Source: Polyangiaceae bacterium (GTDB lineage: Bacteria; Myxococcota_A; Polyangia; Polyangiales; Polyangiaceae). Taken from it: a DNA stretch of 64,000 nucleotides. Within the stretch, counting starts at the first letter, position 1; every line of letters begins with the position of its first letter. The stretch spans positions 1 to 64,000 of the forward strand of contig JAFGBI010000234.1 in the NCBI GenBank assembly GCA_016933275.1, written 5' to 3'. Made by a program: the position numbers and the translations under genes. Under the pieces are notes generated by a model. That model was given only the letters and a program-made list of their open reading frames with translations. It searched no databases and was not told the DNA's origin. This document shows positions 46,838-56,058 of this stretch, piece by piece.

Positions 46838-47726
46838 CTGCCGCGGAGAGCTGCTCGAGAGGGCAAGGCTCAGCAGCGCCGCCGAGGAGGATCGGGTCCT
46901 GCTCGACGCGCACCTGGTAATCTGTCCGATCTGCCGGCTGACGCAGGCGATCCAGCGCGACTTCGAGCGCTTCGACGCCGTCCGCCCCAACGACACCGAA
47001 TCCTTGACTCGAATCACGAGCGCCGTGATGGAGCGCTTCCCCGCGGAGTACGAGCCGGGCACGCTGAACCCCCGCGCCTCACGCTTCGGTTGGCGGTTGG
47101 CCACGGCAGCTCTCGTCCTCGGCGCGACGGCCGCGGCAGGAGGGCTCGGCTGGTCCCGCCTGGTCGGTGGTTCCTCGCCGGACTCGGTGGACGAGCCGAT
47201 ACCGTCGGCGAGCGGGCCATCGCAGCGTGCGGGCATGGCCAGACCGGCGGTCAGTGCCACGAGGAGTCGCCCTGCCGCCTCGGCCAGTGCAGCGGCCGCA
47301 CCCCGGATGGTGGCAGAGGCCCGGAGCGGCGCCACCCCGCCTGCCGCTCCGGCGACGGCGGCCACGCTCTTCCAGCTCGCCAATGACGCCCGCCGAGCCG
47401 GGCAACCCGAACTCGCCATCGCTCGCTATCGAGAGCTCCAGCACCGGTTCCCGGGCTCGGAGGAGGCGTCACTGTCACGGGTCTCGCTCGGTGGCCTGCT
47501 CCTGCAGCGTGGCGCGGCGGCCGCTGCGTTCGCCGAGTTCGACGCCTACCTCGGCCAAGGGGGTGGCCAGCGGCTGGGAGCCGAGGCACTCTTCGGCCGC
47601 GGTCAGGCCCTGCGCGCGCTCGGCCGCCATGCAGAGGAGGTTCCAAACTGGGAGGAGCTCCTGCTCCGCTACCCGGACTCGCCGTACCGCAGCCAGGCCA
47701 AACGCCGACTCGTCGATCTGCGCTAG
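46830..47726 (+). CDS. putative anti-sigma factor with zf-HC2-like N-terminus, TM segment and C-terminal TPRs
   Basis: AHLVICPICRLT, TM WRLATAALVLGATAAAGGLGW, TPR region LANDARRAGQPELAIARYRELQHRFPGSEEA; 8-bp overlap with sigma gene. Confidence 0.75.
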   Translation: MADCRGELLERARLSSAAEEDRVLLDAHLVICPICRLTQAIQRDFERFDAVRPNDTESLTRITSAVMERFPAEYEPGTLNPRASRFGWRLATAALVLGATAAAGGLGWSRLVGGSSPDSVDEPIPSASGPSQRAGMARPAVSATRSRPAASASAAAAPRMVAEARSGATPPAAPATAATLFQLANDARRAGQPELAIARYRELQHRFPGSEEASLSRVSLGGLLLQRGAAAAAFAEFDAYLGQGGGQRLGAEALFGRGQALRALGRHAEEVPNWEELLLRYPDSPYRSQAKRRLVDLR

Positions 47727-47752
47727 AGGCGGAGACGCGACGCTCGAAGACG

Positions 47753-48895
47753 GTGCATACGCCGCGTTGGGGTGCCGCTTGGGGGCTGCTCTGGTCGCTC
47801 GGAATGGGCGGTCTGGTGCTCGCGCAGGAACCCGCCTCGACCGCGAGCTCAGCCCGGACGGTCGATTCCGTGCCCGCTCCCCCGGCCGTCGGTCGGGCCC
47901 GTGTAGAGCTCATCGTCATTGGCGAGGTCGCAGCGGACTTCGACCTCTCTGCCGCGCTCGGGCCGAACCTTCGCGCGGAATACGAGCTCCGCTTCATGAC
48001 AGCGCGTCGCTTCGACCCTCAGGAGCTCTTTCGGGCGCGCTTCGACTCCACGATCGACGTTCACGTCTGGATCGACGCCACTGACCCGAAGCTTGGCCGG
48101 CTCTACTTCGCCGAGCACACCGGCACGCGCTTCCTCGTCCGTGCGCTCGAGCTGTCGGGGGAGATGGACGAGATGGATCGCGAGGTCCTGGCGCAGGCGA
48201 TCGAGTGGTCGCTTCGGGCGCTCACCGATCGGTCCACGGAGACCCTGACGCGCGCCGAGGCAGAAGCTCTGGTTGGGGGCGGGGACCGCACGGAACCCAC
48301 AATTGCGACGCCGACCACCACGAAGCCGCGAGCAGGGAGCCGCCCCGCCCCGCGCGTTTCGGGGCGTTTCGGATCGTTCTACGGTCTCGGCGCCCACTCG
48401 AACGAGATCCCAATCGTGCACGGCCCAGGACTGCGCCTCGGTCTCGAGGCTCCCCTCGGGCAGCAGCGGCTGGCCATGATGCTCGGCGGACAGTATCAGA
48501 TCCCCCAACGCTGCTCCGATGGACGGCTCGAGCTCGAGCTGCACGCGCTGGTGCTGCGCGCCGCCCTGAGGCTGCTCGGTCCGGAGCTCGGCGCTGGTCT
48601 GCGCATGGGACCGTACCTCGGGGTGGGTGCTGATGCCGTGTTCGCCTCGGTCGAGGTGCTCGACCCCACCGCGGTCACTGCCCATGAGACGGGCACCGAG
48701 CGGACCTTCGTCGCGACGGGCGGGCTCGCGATGGGGCTCGATCTCTGGTCACGCCTCCGGCCGGCGCTCGAGCTCGGGGTCGAGCTGGATCCGGTCGAGC
48801 TCCATTTCGACGTCGAGACGCCGGATGGCCCCGAACCGTTCGTGGAGCACTGGCGGGTGAGGCCAGTGGTGAGCCTCGGCGTTGAGCTGCCGTGA
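47753..48895 (+). CDS. hypothetical secreted/outer-membrane protein of the sigma locus
   Basis: Signal peptide WGLLWSLGMGGLVLAQ; follows the anti-sigma gene after 26 bp. Confidence 0.65.
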   Translation: MHTPRWGAAWGLLWSLGMGGLVLAQEPASTASSARTVDSVPAPPAVGRARVELIVIGEVAADFDLSAALGPNLRAEYELRFMTARRFDPQELFRARFDSTIDVHVWIDATDPKLGRLYFAEHTGTRFLVRALELSGEMDEMDREVLAQAIEWSLRALTDRSTETLTRAEAEALVGGGDRTEPTIATPTTTKPRAGSRPAPRVSGRFGSFYGLGAHSNEIPIVHGPGLRLGLEAPLGQQRLAMMLGGQYQIPQRCSDGRLELELHALVLRAALRLLGPELGAGLRMGPYLGVGADAVFASVEVLDPTAVTAHETGTERTFVATGGLAMGLDLWSRLRPALELGVELDPVELHFDVETPDGPEPFVEHWRVRPVVSLGVELP

Positions 48896-49131
48896 GGCCA
48901 GCGGCGGGAGGGCGGAGGCGAGACGGTGGCCTCCAGGCCATCTCCCCTGGAGCCGCCGGACCTGAGAGGATAGCGACACCGTGGGCGGCCGCTCGCCGGA
49001 CCTCCCCCGGATGTCACCCCGCGGTAGCCAACGGCGTGGTAGCAACGAGGCTCGCGCGCGGATGCGGGCGACGAGCGATGGGGTAGGTCGCTCACGCCGC
49101 ATCCTCACGAATACGACTCCTGGAGGCATCG

Positions 49132-50415
49132 ATGGCAGCGCGTGTTTTCTGGCCACTCCTGTTCGTCGCGTGCGGGATCGCCGGGTGCTCGGGCAAGGAC
49201 GAGTCGCCTGGCGAGGACCGGGGTGGCAGCGGCGCGACTGGCACCGGCGGCCAGGCGAGCGGTGGGGCCGCCGCGGGCGGGGTAGCCACCGGGGGGACGA
49301 TGGGCAGTAGCTCGACGGGCGGCCAGGCGAGCGGTGGGGCCACCACGGGCGGGGTAGCCACCGGGGGCGGCACGACCGGGGGCGTAGTGACGGGCGGTCG
49401 CGCGTCCGGGGGCAGGGCAACCGGCGGCAGGACGACTGGCGGCACCGCCGGCAGCCCGACCGGGGGCGCGGAAGCGGGAGGGAACCCGGCGGGCGGTCGG
49501 GAAACGGGCGGCGTGGCGACCGGAGCCAGGGCGGCCGGGGGCGCGGAGACGGGAGGCGACGCGACCGGGGCGGAGGGTGGCGCGGGCGAGAACGGCTGGG
49601 AGCTCGTCTGGTCCGACGAGTTCGACGGCGCGAGCATCGACGCGACGAAGTGGGAGCATGAGGTGAACTGTTGGGGCGGGGGCAACAACGAAGACCAGTG
49701 CTACGTCACGGACACGAAGAACTCGTTCGTCGCGGACGGGATGCTGCACATCGTGGCCATCGACGACCACCCGAGCGGCCCTATCGCTGGTCCGGAGGAC
49801 AATCCCACGGTCGTCACGCTGGGCCACTCCTCCGCTCGGCTCCGGACCATGAACCGCGGCGACTTCAGGTACGGACGGATCGAGGCCCGCATGCAGCTTC
49901 CGTTCGGGCAGGGGCTCTGGCCAGCCTTCTGGATGCTGCCAACCGATTCAGTCTACGGTGGTTGGGCGGCGAGCGGCGAGATCGACATCATGGAGGCGGT
50001 GAACCTCGGGCCCGGAGACCGCCTCGTCCACGGCACCCTCCACTATGGCGGCGCCTGGCCGGACAACACCAGCTCCGGCTCGAGCACGTCACCGATCGGC
50101 AACGCCTGGGAGGCGTTCCACGTGTACGCCATCGAGTGGGAAGCGGGGGAGATCCGCTGGTTCGTGGACGATCGTCACTACCAGACGCAGACCGAGTGGC
50201 ACACCACGGACGCAACCTTCCCGGCGCCGTTCGATCAGCGTTTCCACCTCCTGCTCAACGTGGCCGTTGGCGGCAGCTGGCCGGGACCGCCCGACGCGTC
50301 AACGACCTTCCCTCAGGAGATGATCGTCGACTACGTGCGCGTCTATCAATGCGTTGCGGACCCGGATACCGGCCACGGCTGCGGTACCACGGACCCTGAG
50401 GTCGAACCGCTCTGA
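49132..50415 (+). CDS. glycoside hydrolase family 16 lipoprotein with TGG-repeat linker
   Basis: GIAGCSGKDE lipobox, TGG linker, WELVWSDEFDGASIDATKWEHEV, GEIDIMEAVN catalytic motif, YAIEWEAGEIRWFVDD, LLNVAVGGSWPG. Confidence 0.95.
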   Translation: MAARVFWPLLFVACGIAGCSGKDESPGEDRGGSGATGTGGQASGGAAAGGVATGGTMGSSSTGGQASGGATTGGVATGGGTTGGVVTGGRASGGRATGGRTTGGTAGSPTGGAEAGGNPAGGRETGGVATGARAAGGAETGGDATGAEGGAGENGWELVWSDEFDGASIDATKWEHEVNCWGGGNNEDQCYVTDTKNSFVADGMLHIVAIDDHPSGPIAGPEDNPTVVTLGHSSARLRTMNRGDFRYGRIEARMQLPFGQGLWPAFWMLPTDSVYGGWAASGEIDIMEAVNLGPGDRLVHGTLHYGGAWPDNTSSGSSTSPIGNAWEAFHVYAIEWEAGEIRWFVDDRHYQTQTEWHTTDATFPAPFDQRFHLLLNVAVGGSWPGPPDASTTFPQEMIVDYVRVYQCVADPDTGHGCGTTDPEVEPL

Positions 50416-50590
50416 CGAAGCGGCCTCGGCGCGAGCGCCTCCTCTCGTGAACCGGTCAACCTGCTTGCAGATGGGCCGCCTCGCCTCGACCATTTCGCGG
50501 AGCCGCTCGCGCAGGGCGCCGTCCGCCGAGCTTCCCGTTCCACCCGCGCCGCCTCTTGGTTGGCGGCCAGCAAGTCGGTAAGCTCTCCCC

Positions 50591-51703
50591 ATGACGGGAT
50601 CCCCCGATGCCACCGGGAACGAGCGGTGCATCGTGCTGACGACAGGGCGGCAGCCCTTCGTCACCCTGGGCCTCCTGCTGGGAGTGCTGCCAGCGCTGTG
50701 GACAATCGGGATGCTCCTCGCCCCCGACACCTTCGTGCTCTTCGAGACCGACCTGAACGGTTCATCGCCCTCCACCGGTGCGAGCATGGTAGCCGGGGTC
50801 GCCCTCCTGGGGTTCGTCCTGTTGACCGTCCGCACACGGAGGGAGCTCAGCGGCCGAGACCCGACAATCCTCGTGGGGAAGCTCTCCGTGTTCGGACGGA
50901 CACTCAGCGAGTATCGCCGAGAGCTGGGGAGGCCAAACGCGGTGACCCTGCAGCGCGAGATCCGTGGGAAGGGCAAGCTCCGATGCGTGGTGTTCCCTCT
51001 CTCGCTCGAGCTGGACGGGCTCGCGCACGAGGTCCACGCGGGCACCGGCTGGCGGAATGCGCGACGGGCTGCGGAGGGGGCCGCGCGGATGTTCGCGGTG
51101 CCGCTGCGCGATCACAGCTCTGGTGGGCTCGTGGAACGCACACCGTCCGAGCTCGACAGCCCCGCCATCACCCGAATCACCGAGGAGGATCTGGTCACCC
51201 GACCGCTGCGCAACGACAGCGCCCTCTCGGTGAAGGCCCTGCCTCGCGGAGCCAAAGAGCTCACGGTCCGGCCGCGGCTCTGGGCGACCAACGTGCTCCT
51301 CGGCGAGCTCGTGCCGACCGTGGTCTTGGCGCTCGCGTTCGGGATGCTCGGGCTGACGGGCGCCTCTAAGCTCGCCATCGTGATCCTCGGCGGCCTATTG
51401 CTCCCGGTGACGCTGCTGCCCGCACTCACTCGGATCTCGCAAAGTGGGCTTCTGCGGCAACGGATCCACGTAAACCAGGAGGAGCTGGCCGTGGCGGGGA
51501 CCTACGGATACCGGATCCCAACCTCCGCGCTAGAGGAGGTCGTCATCATCGAAGGTCCGCTCGGTACGTCCCACGTGCATGTGGCCAGCGACCGGATCGC
51601 CTGCAAGCTCGGCGTGGGGCTCGGGGTGGACGAGCTCGAGCACCTGCGCGCGGCCCTGCTGTCGGGGCTCTCCGGCCGGGAGCTGGTCATCCGTGACGCA
51701 TGA
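50591..51703 (+). CDS. hypothetical membrane protein
   Basis: 370 aa with several hydrophobic segments; no recognised family. Confidence 0.7.
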   Translation: MTGSPDATGNERCIVLTTGRQPFVTLGLLLGVLPALWTIGMLLAPDTFVLFETDLNGSSPSTGASMVAGVALLGFVLLTVRTRRELSGRDPTILVGKLSVFGRTLSEYRRELGRPNAVTLQREIRGKGKLRCVVFPLSLELDGLAHEVHAGTGWRNARRAAEGAARMFAVPLRDHSSGGLVERTPSELDSPAITRITEEDLVTRPLRNDSALSVKALPRGAKELTVRPRLWATNVLLGELVPTVVLALAFGMLGLTGASKLAIVILGGLLLPVTLLPALTRISQSGLLRQRIHVNQEELAVAGTYGYRIPTSALEEVVIIEGPLGTSHVHVASDRIACKLGVGLGVDELEHLRAALLSGLSGRELVIRDA

Positions 51704-51774
51704 GCCTCCGATCGACCATCGGGTGGCTTCCAGGCCATCTCCCGCGGACCGCCAAGACCTGCCAACCTGCGTCC

Positions 51775-53916
51775 ATGACGAGGAAGACCACCGCCATCGC
51801 GGTCGCGGGGCTCACGTTGGTGGCGGGCTGTTCGACCGGAGGCGACGGGGGATCGCCTCGTGACCCGGATCCCAACACCGGTAGCGCTGGTTGGGGAGGA
51901 GCGCTGGCGAGCCAGGCGGGTGGGGTGACGACGGGCGGTGAGGCAGCCGTGGGCGCCACCGAGGCCGGCGGGGAGGATGGGAGCGGAGCCGCCCCAGCGG
52001 GCAGCACCCCAATCGCGGGCGATGGCGCCGGCAGCGGTGAGGAGACGGGTGGGGCGGCAGGCCCCGCGAGCGGCGGCGCGGCCACCGGCAGCGGCGCGAC
52101 CACCGGCGGCACCCTCGCGGGCGGGTCATCGACGGGCGGAGCCGCCGGCACCACCGGTGGCGGGGAGCCCGTCTCCGTCGAGATCACCTGCCGCTCGGAC
52201 GGCGACGGGCGGACGACGGTCGCGTTCGTCAATCGTTGCGAGCGCACAGTGACCTACAATGGCAGCGACATCCCCCCCGCGACTTTGGCTCCAGGTGGTT
52301 TCGCGTGCGAAGACATCGGCAATGCCACGGAGGAGCTCAGCTCCAGGCGCTACTGGGGCTTCGTCGGCAAGGACCCTGGCCCCGAGCGGCATACGCTCGC
52401 CGAGTTCACGTTCAACACCGATTTCTACGACTTCGACTGGTACAACATCAGCCACGTCGACGCGCACAACCTGCCGATGTCCATCGTGCCCGTCGCCCGC
52501 CCCGATTGTCACCCCCTCGCCTGCCCCCAGGACTTCCTCGCGACCTGTCCGGAGGTCGGGCAGGTGCGCGACGTGACGGGTGTGGTCGTCGCATGCGCGA
52601 ACCCCGAGCGCGACGATCCGACGAACCCGATTGCGACCCTCTTCGAGAGCTGCGACGACGCGTACGCATGGTCGGGCGACGACGCCGAGGGCGACGATGT
52701 GAGCCCCATGCGTGCCTGCGCCGGCGAGGACTGGGACGTCGTGTTCTGCCCCGGGGCGGGCGACAGCGGTTCCACTGCGCGCGGCGACGACGCGCTCGGC
52801 GCCTATCCATACACCGAATCGCCGGTCACGCGTGGGGGCACGATGACGTTCACCAACGTCGGCGCCGCGGGGTGGTGGCCGCGCCGGCTGGATGCCGCCG
52901 AGGGCGATCCAGCGTGTGACTACAAGGACGGGCTCGACACCTGGGGTGGACATTGCTGCATGACGCGGCACGAAACCACGAGCCGCGCGCTCTCCCCGTT
53001 CGACGAGGAGATGACCCTCATCCTCAAGGCAATCGACGTCAAGCAGCTCGCCATCTACCAGCCGAGCGCCGCGAGCAGCCAAGCCGACTGGACTCGAGTC
53101 ACGGCCTGGGATCGCCGCCGAGAAGGCGCAGAGAACCTCTGGTTCGCCCAACAGGGAGCGGGGAGCGCGAGCTTCTCGGGCGATCTGACCCATGATGACT
53201 GCGTCGGCTACGTGATGCAGGAGCCGAGCGTCGACTGCGGCGAGGGTCTCGGCTACTACTGCCCGGACGATCCCGGGATCCTACATCGAGGGTACGCCGG
53301 TTCGAAGCTCGTCGTCTTCCTCGGCTCGATGAGCTTCGACGACGAGGGGGTCGCTGCCTGCACCGGCAGCGGCACGGGACACCCGGGTCCCTGGGTCGCC
53401 TTCGTGGCCTCGGAGCTGGTCCGCGACGGGGGACGCAAGTGGAACGGCCTCTGCAACTGCTACACGAAGGCGGAGAACGTGGGCGATGGCTGCGGCGAGC
53501 TCAACCTCTTCGAGGTGGTGATGGACGACAACCAGTACTCGAACCGCGAGTTCATGAGCACCGGGCTGCGCTCCTTCCAGGCCGGACACGTCGGCGGCGC
53601 TGTGTGCCAGGCCACGTGTGACCGCGATGCGTTTCCCAGTGACGTCGACGTGGTCGACGCTTGCGCTCAGGAGGCCTACGCGAATGGGCCCGAGCTCGTC
53701 GTGGGCGGAGACACGGACAGTTGCCCCGTGTGGCGGCGCCCCGACGGCGACCGCTACTTCTTCGTCCTGCTCGACGAGGTGTCGCGGACGATCCAGGTCG
53801 GCATCGTGCATCCCGGCCTCGTCCCTGCGGCCGCGAGCGGTCTATTGCCCGAGCTCCCGGGCGCGTTGCCTCGCACCGTGATCGACGGCGTGGTGGCGAT
53901 GCGGCTCCCGAGCTGA
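51775..53916 (+). CDS. Tos1-like (DUF2403/DUF2401-like) secreted lipoprotein with thaumatin-like region and TGG linker
   Basis: LTLVAGCSTGG lipobox; YNISHVDAHNLPMSIVP (thaumatin-like); GGHCCMTRHETTSRALSPFDEEMTLILKAIDVKQLAIYQPSAASS..WTRVTAWDRR (Tos1-like). Confidence 0.65.
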   Translation: MTRKTTAIAVAGLTLVAGCSTGGDGGSPRDPDPNTGSAGWGGALASQAGGVTTGGEAAVGATEAGGEDGSGAAPAGSTPIAGDGAGSGEETGGAAGPASGGAATGSGATTGGTLAGGSSTGGAAGTTGGGEPVSVEITCRSDGDGRTTVAFVNRCERTVTYNGSDIPPATLAPGGFACEDIGNATEELSSRRYWGFVGKDPGPERHTLAEFTFNTDFYDFDWYNISHVDAHNLPMSIVPVARPDCHPLACPQDFLATCPEVGQVRDVTGVVVACANPERDDPTNPIATLFESCDDAYAWSGDDAEGDDVSPMRACAGEDWDVVFCPGAGDSGSTARGDDALGAYPYTESPVTRGGTMTFTNVGAAGWWPRRLDAAEGDPACDYKDGLDTWGGHCCMTRHETTSRALSPFDEEMTLILKAIDVKQLAIYQPSAASSQADWTRVTAWDRRREGAENLWFAQQGAGSASFSGDLTHDDCVGYVMQEPSVDCGEGLGYYCPDDPGILHRGYAGSKLVVFLGSMSFDDEGVAACTGSGTGHPGPWVAFVASELVRDGGRKWNGLCNCYTKAENVGDGCGELNLFEVVMDDNQYSNREFMSTGLRSFQAGHVGGAVCQATCDRDAFPSDVDVVDACAQEAYANGPELVVGGDTDSCPVWRRPDGDRYFFVLLDEVSRTIQVGIVHPGLVPAAASGLLPELPGALPRTVIDGVVAMRLPS

Positions 53917-53937
53917 ATGGAGCGTCGCGCCGGGAAG

Positions 53938-54438
53938 CTATCCCGAGGCGACGACGCGAATGCGCTCGCGGACGAGGTGGGCGACGTGCCCGATCTCCTC
54001 CCCGATGAGCCGACGGATCCGTTCGCGGCCGGCCGATTCGGGGATGTACGCCTCCAAGCCCTGGAAGACCGCAATCGAATCGCGCTCGAACCCGATGGCA
54101 ATCTCCAGAACCTCGAGCGCTGACTCGTTCCCCCGGAACACCTCCGCGGGGCCGAGCCCCTGGTTGAGGACGTGGCGCGCCGCCATCGCCGTGAGGTATA
54201 GGAGGGTGTCGTCCTCGGGATCCAGGGGTTGCGCGGCCTTCTCGGCCCCCACGAGCTCGCTGCGGAGCTGGCCGAACAGAGCCTCGTGGCTCGCTTCCCA
54301 CTCGGCGAGTTCGAGGAGCGTGGCACGAACGGCTGGATCGCGGACGATCTCGGCGGCGCGCCGGTAGAAGGAGGTGCCGCTCCGTTCGATCCGTTCGGCC
54401 AAGGCGAAGGCTTCGTCGGCGGTGAAGGCGAGGGGCAT
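53938..54438 (-). CDS. ferritin-like / rubrerythrin-family protein
   Basis: FALAERIERSGTSFYRRAAEI, LLELAEWEASHEALF, EIAIGFERDSIAVFQGL, LIGEEIGHVAHL (E..ExxH iron ligands). Confidence 0.82.
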   Translation of the reverse strand: MPLAFTADEAFALAERIERSGTSFYRRAAEIVRDPAVRATLLELAEWEASHEALFGQLRSELVGAEKAAQPLDPEDDTLLYLTAMAARHVLNQGLGPAEVFRGNESALEVLEIAIGFERDSIAVFQGLEAYIPESAGRERIRRLIGEEIGHVAHLVRERIRVVASG

Positions 54439-54599
54439 GACGACGGATCCCTTTCAGACCGCGGGGCGCCGGTCCCACCATGGATGGCCCCGTGATGCTA
54501 CGCGCGCGGACAGATGGGGCCGCCTGGGTGGACCGTCAAGCATGGCCGGACCAGCGACGCTGGCGCCGACCGTCGAGCATGGCCGTTCTCGTGCGGCGC

Positions 54600-55724
54600 C
54601 TACAGCACCTCGATACTCACGACATGGGCCCGCACCACGCGCTGCGGGTGGGAGCCGATGTCCGCGGGATCGATGCCGAGGTTCAGCAAATCCAGCCCGA
54701 TCCGCGGCGCAGGCAGCCGCACGGGTGCGCCGCCACCCGGATCGGGCACGTCCACCATGTCAACCTTGAGCTGCGGCTTGAGGAGGTCGATCTGCGCTGA
54801 CCTCTTGCCCTTCCCCTTCTTGAGCGGGATCCCGGCCACGGTCACCCCGAGCCCGGGGTCGGCACCGCTCGGGAGCTGTTCGCGGGCCTCCAGGTGGATC
54901 TTGAGCGCGAGCCCACGGGCACCGTCAGAGAGGGCCAGTCGCCGCCCGTCCAGCGCGGTCCGCGCGTGTGCGGCGACGCGCGACCACGCACCGAAGTCCC
55001 GCGAGGTCTCCAGCAGCTCGAGCCGCACCACCCGCCCCTCGTGATCGACCCGCGCCACGAAGAGGGCGGTCGCATTGGTCGGGGTCAGCACGAGGTTCGC
55101 GGCCTGCTCGAGCGCGGCGATGATCGGCCCATGAGGCCCGAGTCCGAGCTCGACGTCGTGCTCGGCGGCGGGCTGAGCGAGGGATCGCGCAAGGCGTTGT
55201 TCCGCCGAAGGCCGCGTCGGTGCCCCCGGACGGTGAAGACCGAGCACGGCGCGTCCCCCGGGTCCGACACCCAACGCCTCGAGGCTCAGCGACGCGTGCG
55301 GAGCCGCGCCGGCGCCCTCTCCTGATCCGTCCCCGGCGCCGCCGGGTTCGCGGTCGCCGCCGCTGCCGTCGATCCCCAGCTCCACGCCGGCAGCATCGAG
55401 CCCAGAACGGTCGCCGGGATTTGGAGTGAGCGAGGCCACGACCGATGACAGGCGCGCCCCCGCGGGCGCGGCGCTGCGCTCGGCCCCCCCTGACACGCCG
55501 CGGAACGCCGCGGCTGCCGGCACTCGATCGACCGGCTCGAGGTCGACCTCGATCGCGGACTCGAGCCGCGCTGCTGACACCGCCGGCGCGAGAGGCAGGC
55601 GTGGCAGTGCCACCACGATGGCGATCGCGACCCCATGCAGAGCCAGCGCCACCGCCACCGCAACCGCGTCGCGCCACCACGCGAACCCGAGCAGCGTCGC
55701 CCGTCGTCGGTGCATGGCCTGCAT
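54600..55724 (-). CDS. TonB-like energy-transducer/hypothetical protein
   Basis: N-terminal TM WRDAVAVAVALALHGVAIAIVVALP followed by IEVDLEPVD; C-terminal TonB/TolA-like ATALFVARVDHEGRVVRLELLETS. Confidence 0.55.
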   Translation of the reverse strand: MQAMHRRRATLLGFAWWRDAVAVAVALALHGVAIAIVVALPRLPLAPAVSAARLESAIEVDLEPVDRVPAAAAFRGVSGGAERSAAPAGARLSSVVASLTPNPGDRSGLDAAGVELGIDGSGGDREPGGAGDGSGEGAGAAPHASLSLEALGVGPGGRAVLGLHRPGAPTRPSAEQRLARSLAQPAAEHDVELGLGPHGPIIAALEQAANLVLTPTNATALFVARVDHEGRVVRLELLETSRDFGAWSRVAAHARTALDGRRLALSDGARGLALKIHLEAREQLPSGADPGLGVTVAGIPLKKGKGKRSAQIDLLKPQLKVDMVDVPDPGGGAPVRLPAPRIGLDLLNLGIDPADIGSHPQRVVRAHVVSIEVL

Positions 55725-55829
55725 GATATCTCCGAACGCCAACGATGGCCCGGACTGGGCCAATCGGACCGAAACCCTGGTCGCACGGATCCCGAGCAGG
55801 TATCCCATCCGGAATCCCCCGAGATCCCC

Positions 55830-55986
55830 AGAGCAGCAATCAGGTTGATTGCTGCGTCAAATCAACAACCTAGAGCACTGAACCGGCAGCAGACCTCGCC
55901 AGAGGCCGCGCTGGAAACGCGTCCTCCCCTCGCACAGACGCGTTTCCAACGCTGCCGTCGCTGTTGGCAACCTGATCGGTGCTCTA
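55830..55986. repeat. dispersed intergenic repeat, copy E (short form, + orientation)
   Basis: AGAGCAGCAATCAGGTTGATTGCTGCGTCAAATCAACAACCTAGAGCACTGAACCGGCAGCAGACC...GGAAACGCGTC...GACGCGTTTCC...GTTGGCAACCTGATCGGTGCTCTA. Confidence 0.9.
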
Positions 55987-56058
55987 TTAGATCAGGGGCG
56001 TGGGGTTGGGTCCGCTTGACCCGCTCGCGCGGCTACTGTTAGCTTCGCGCGAACCGCC

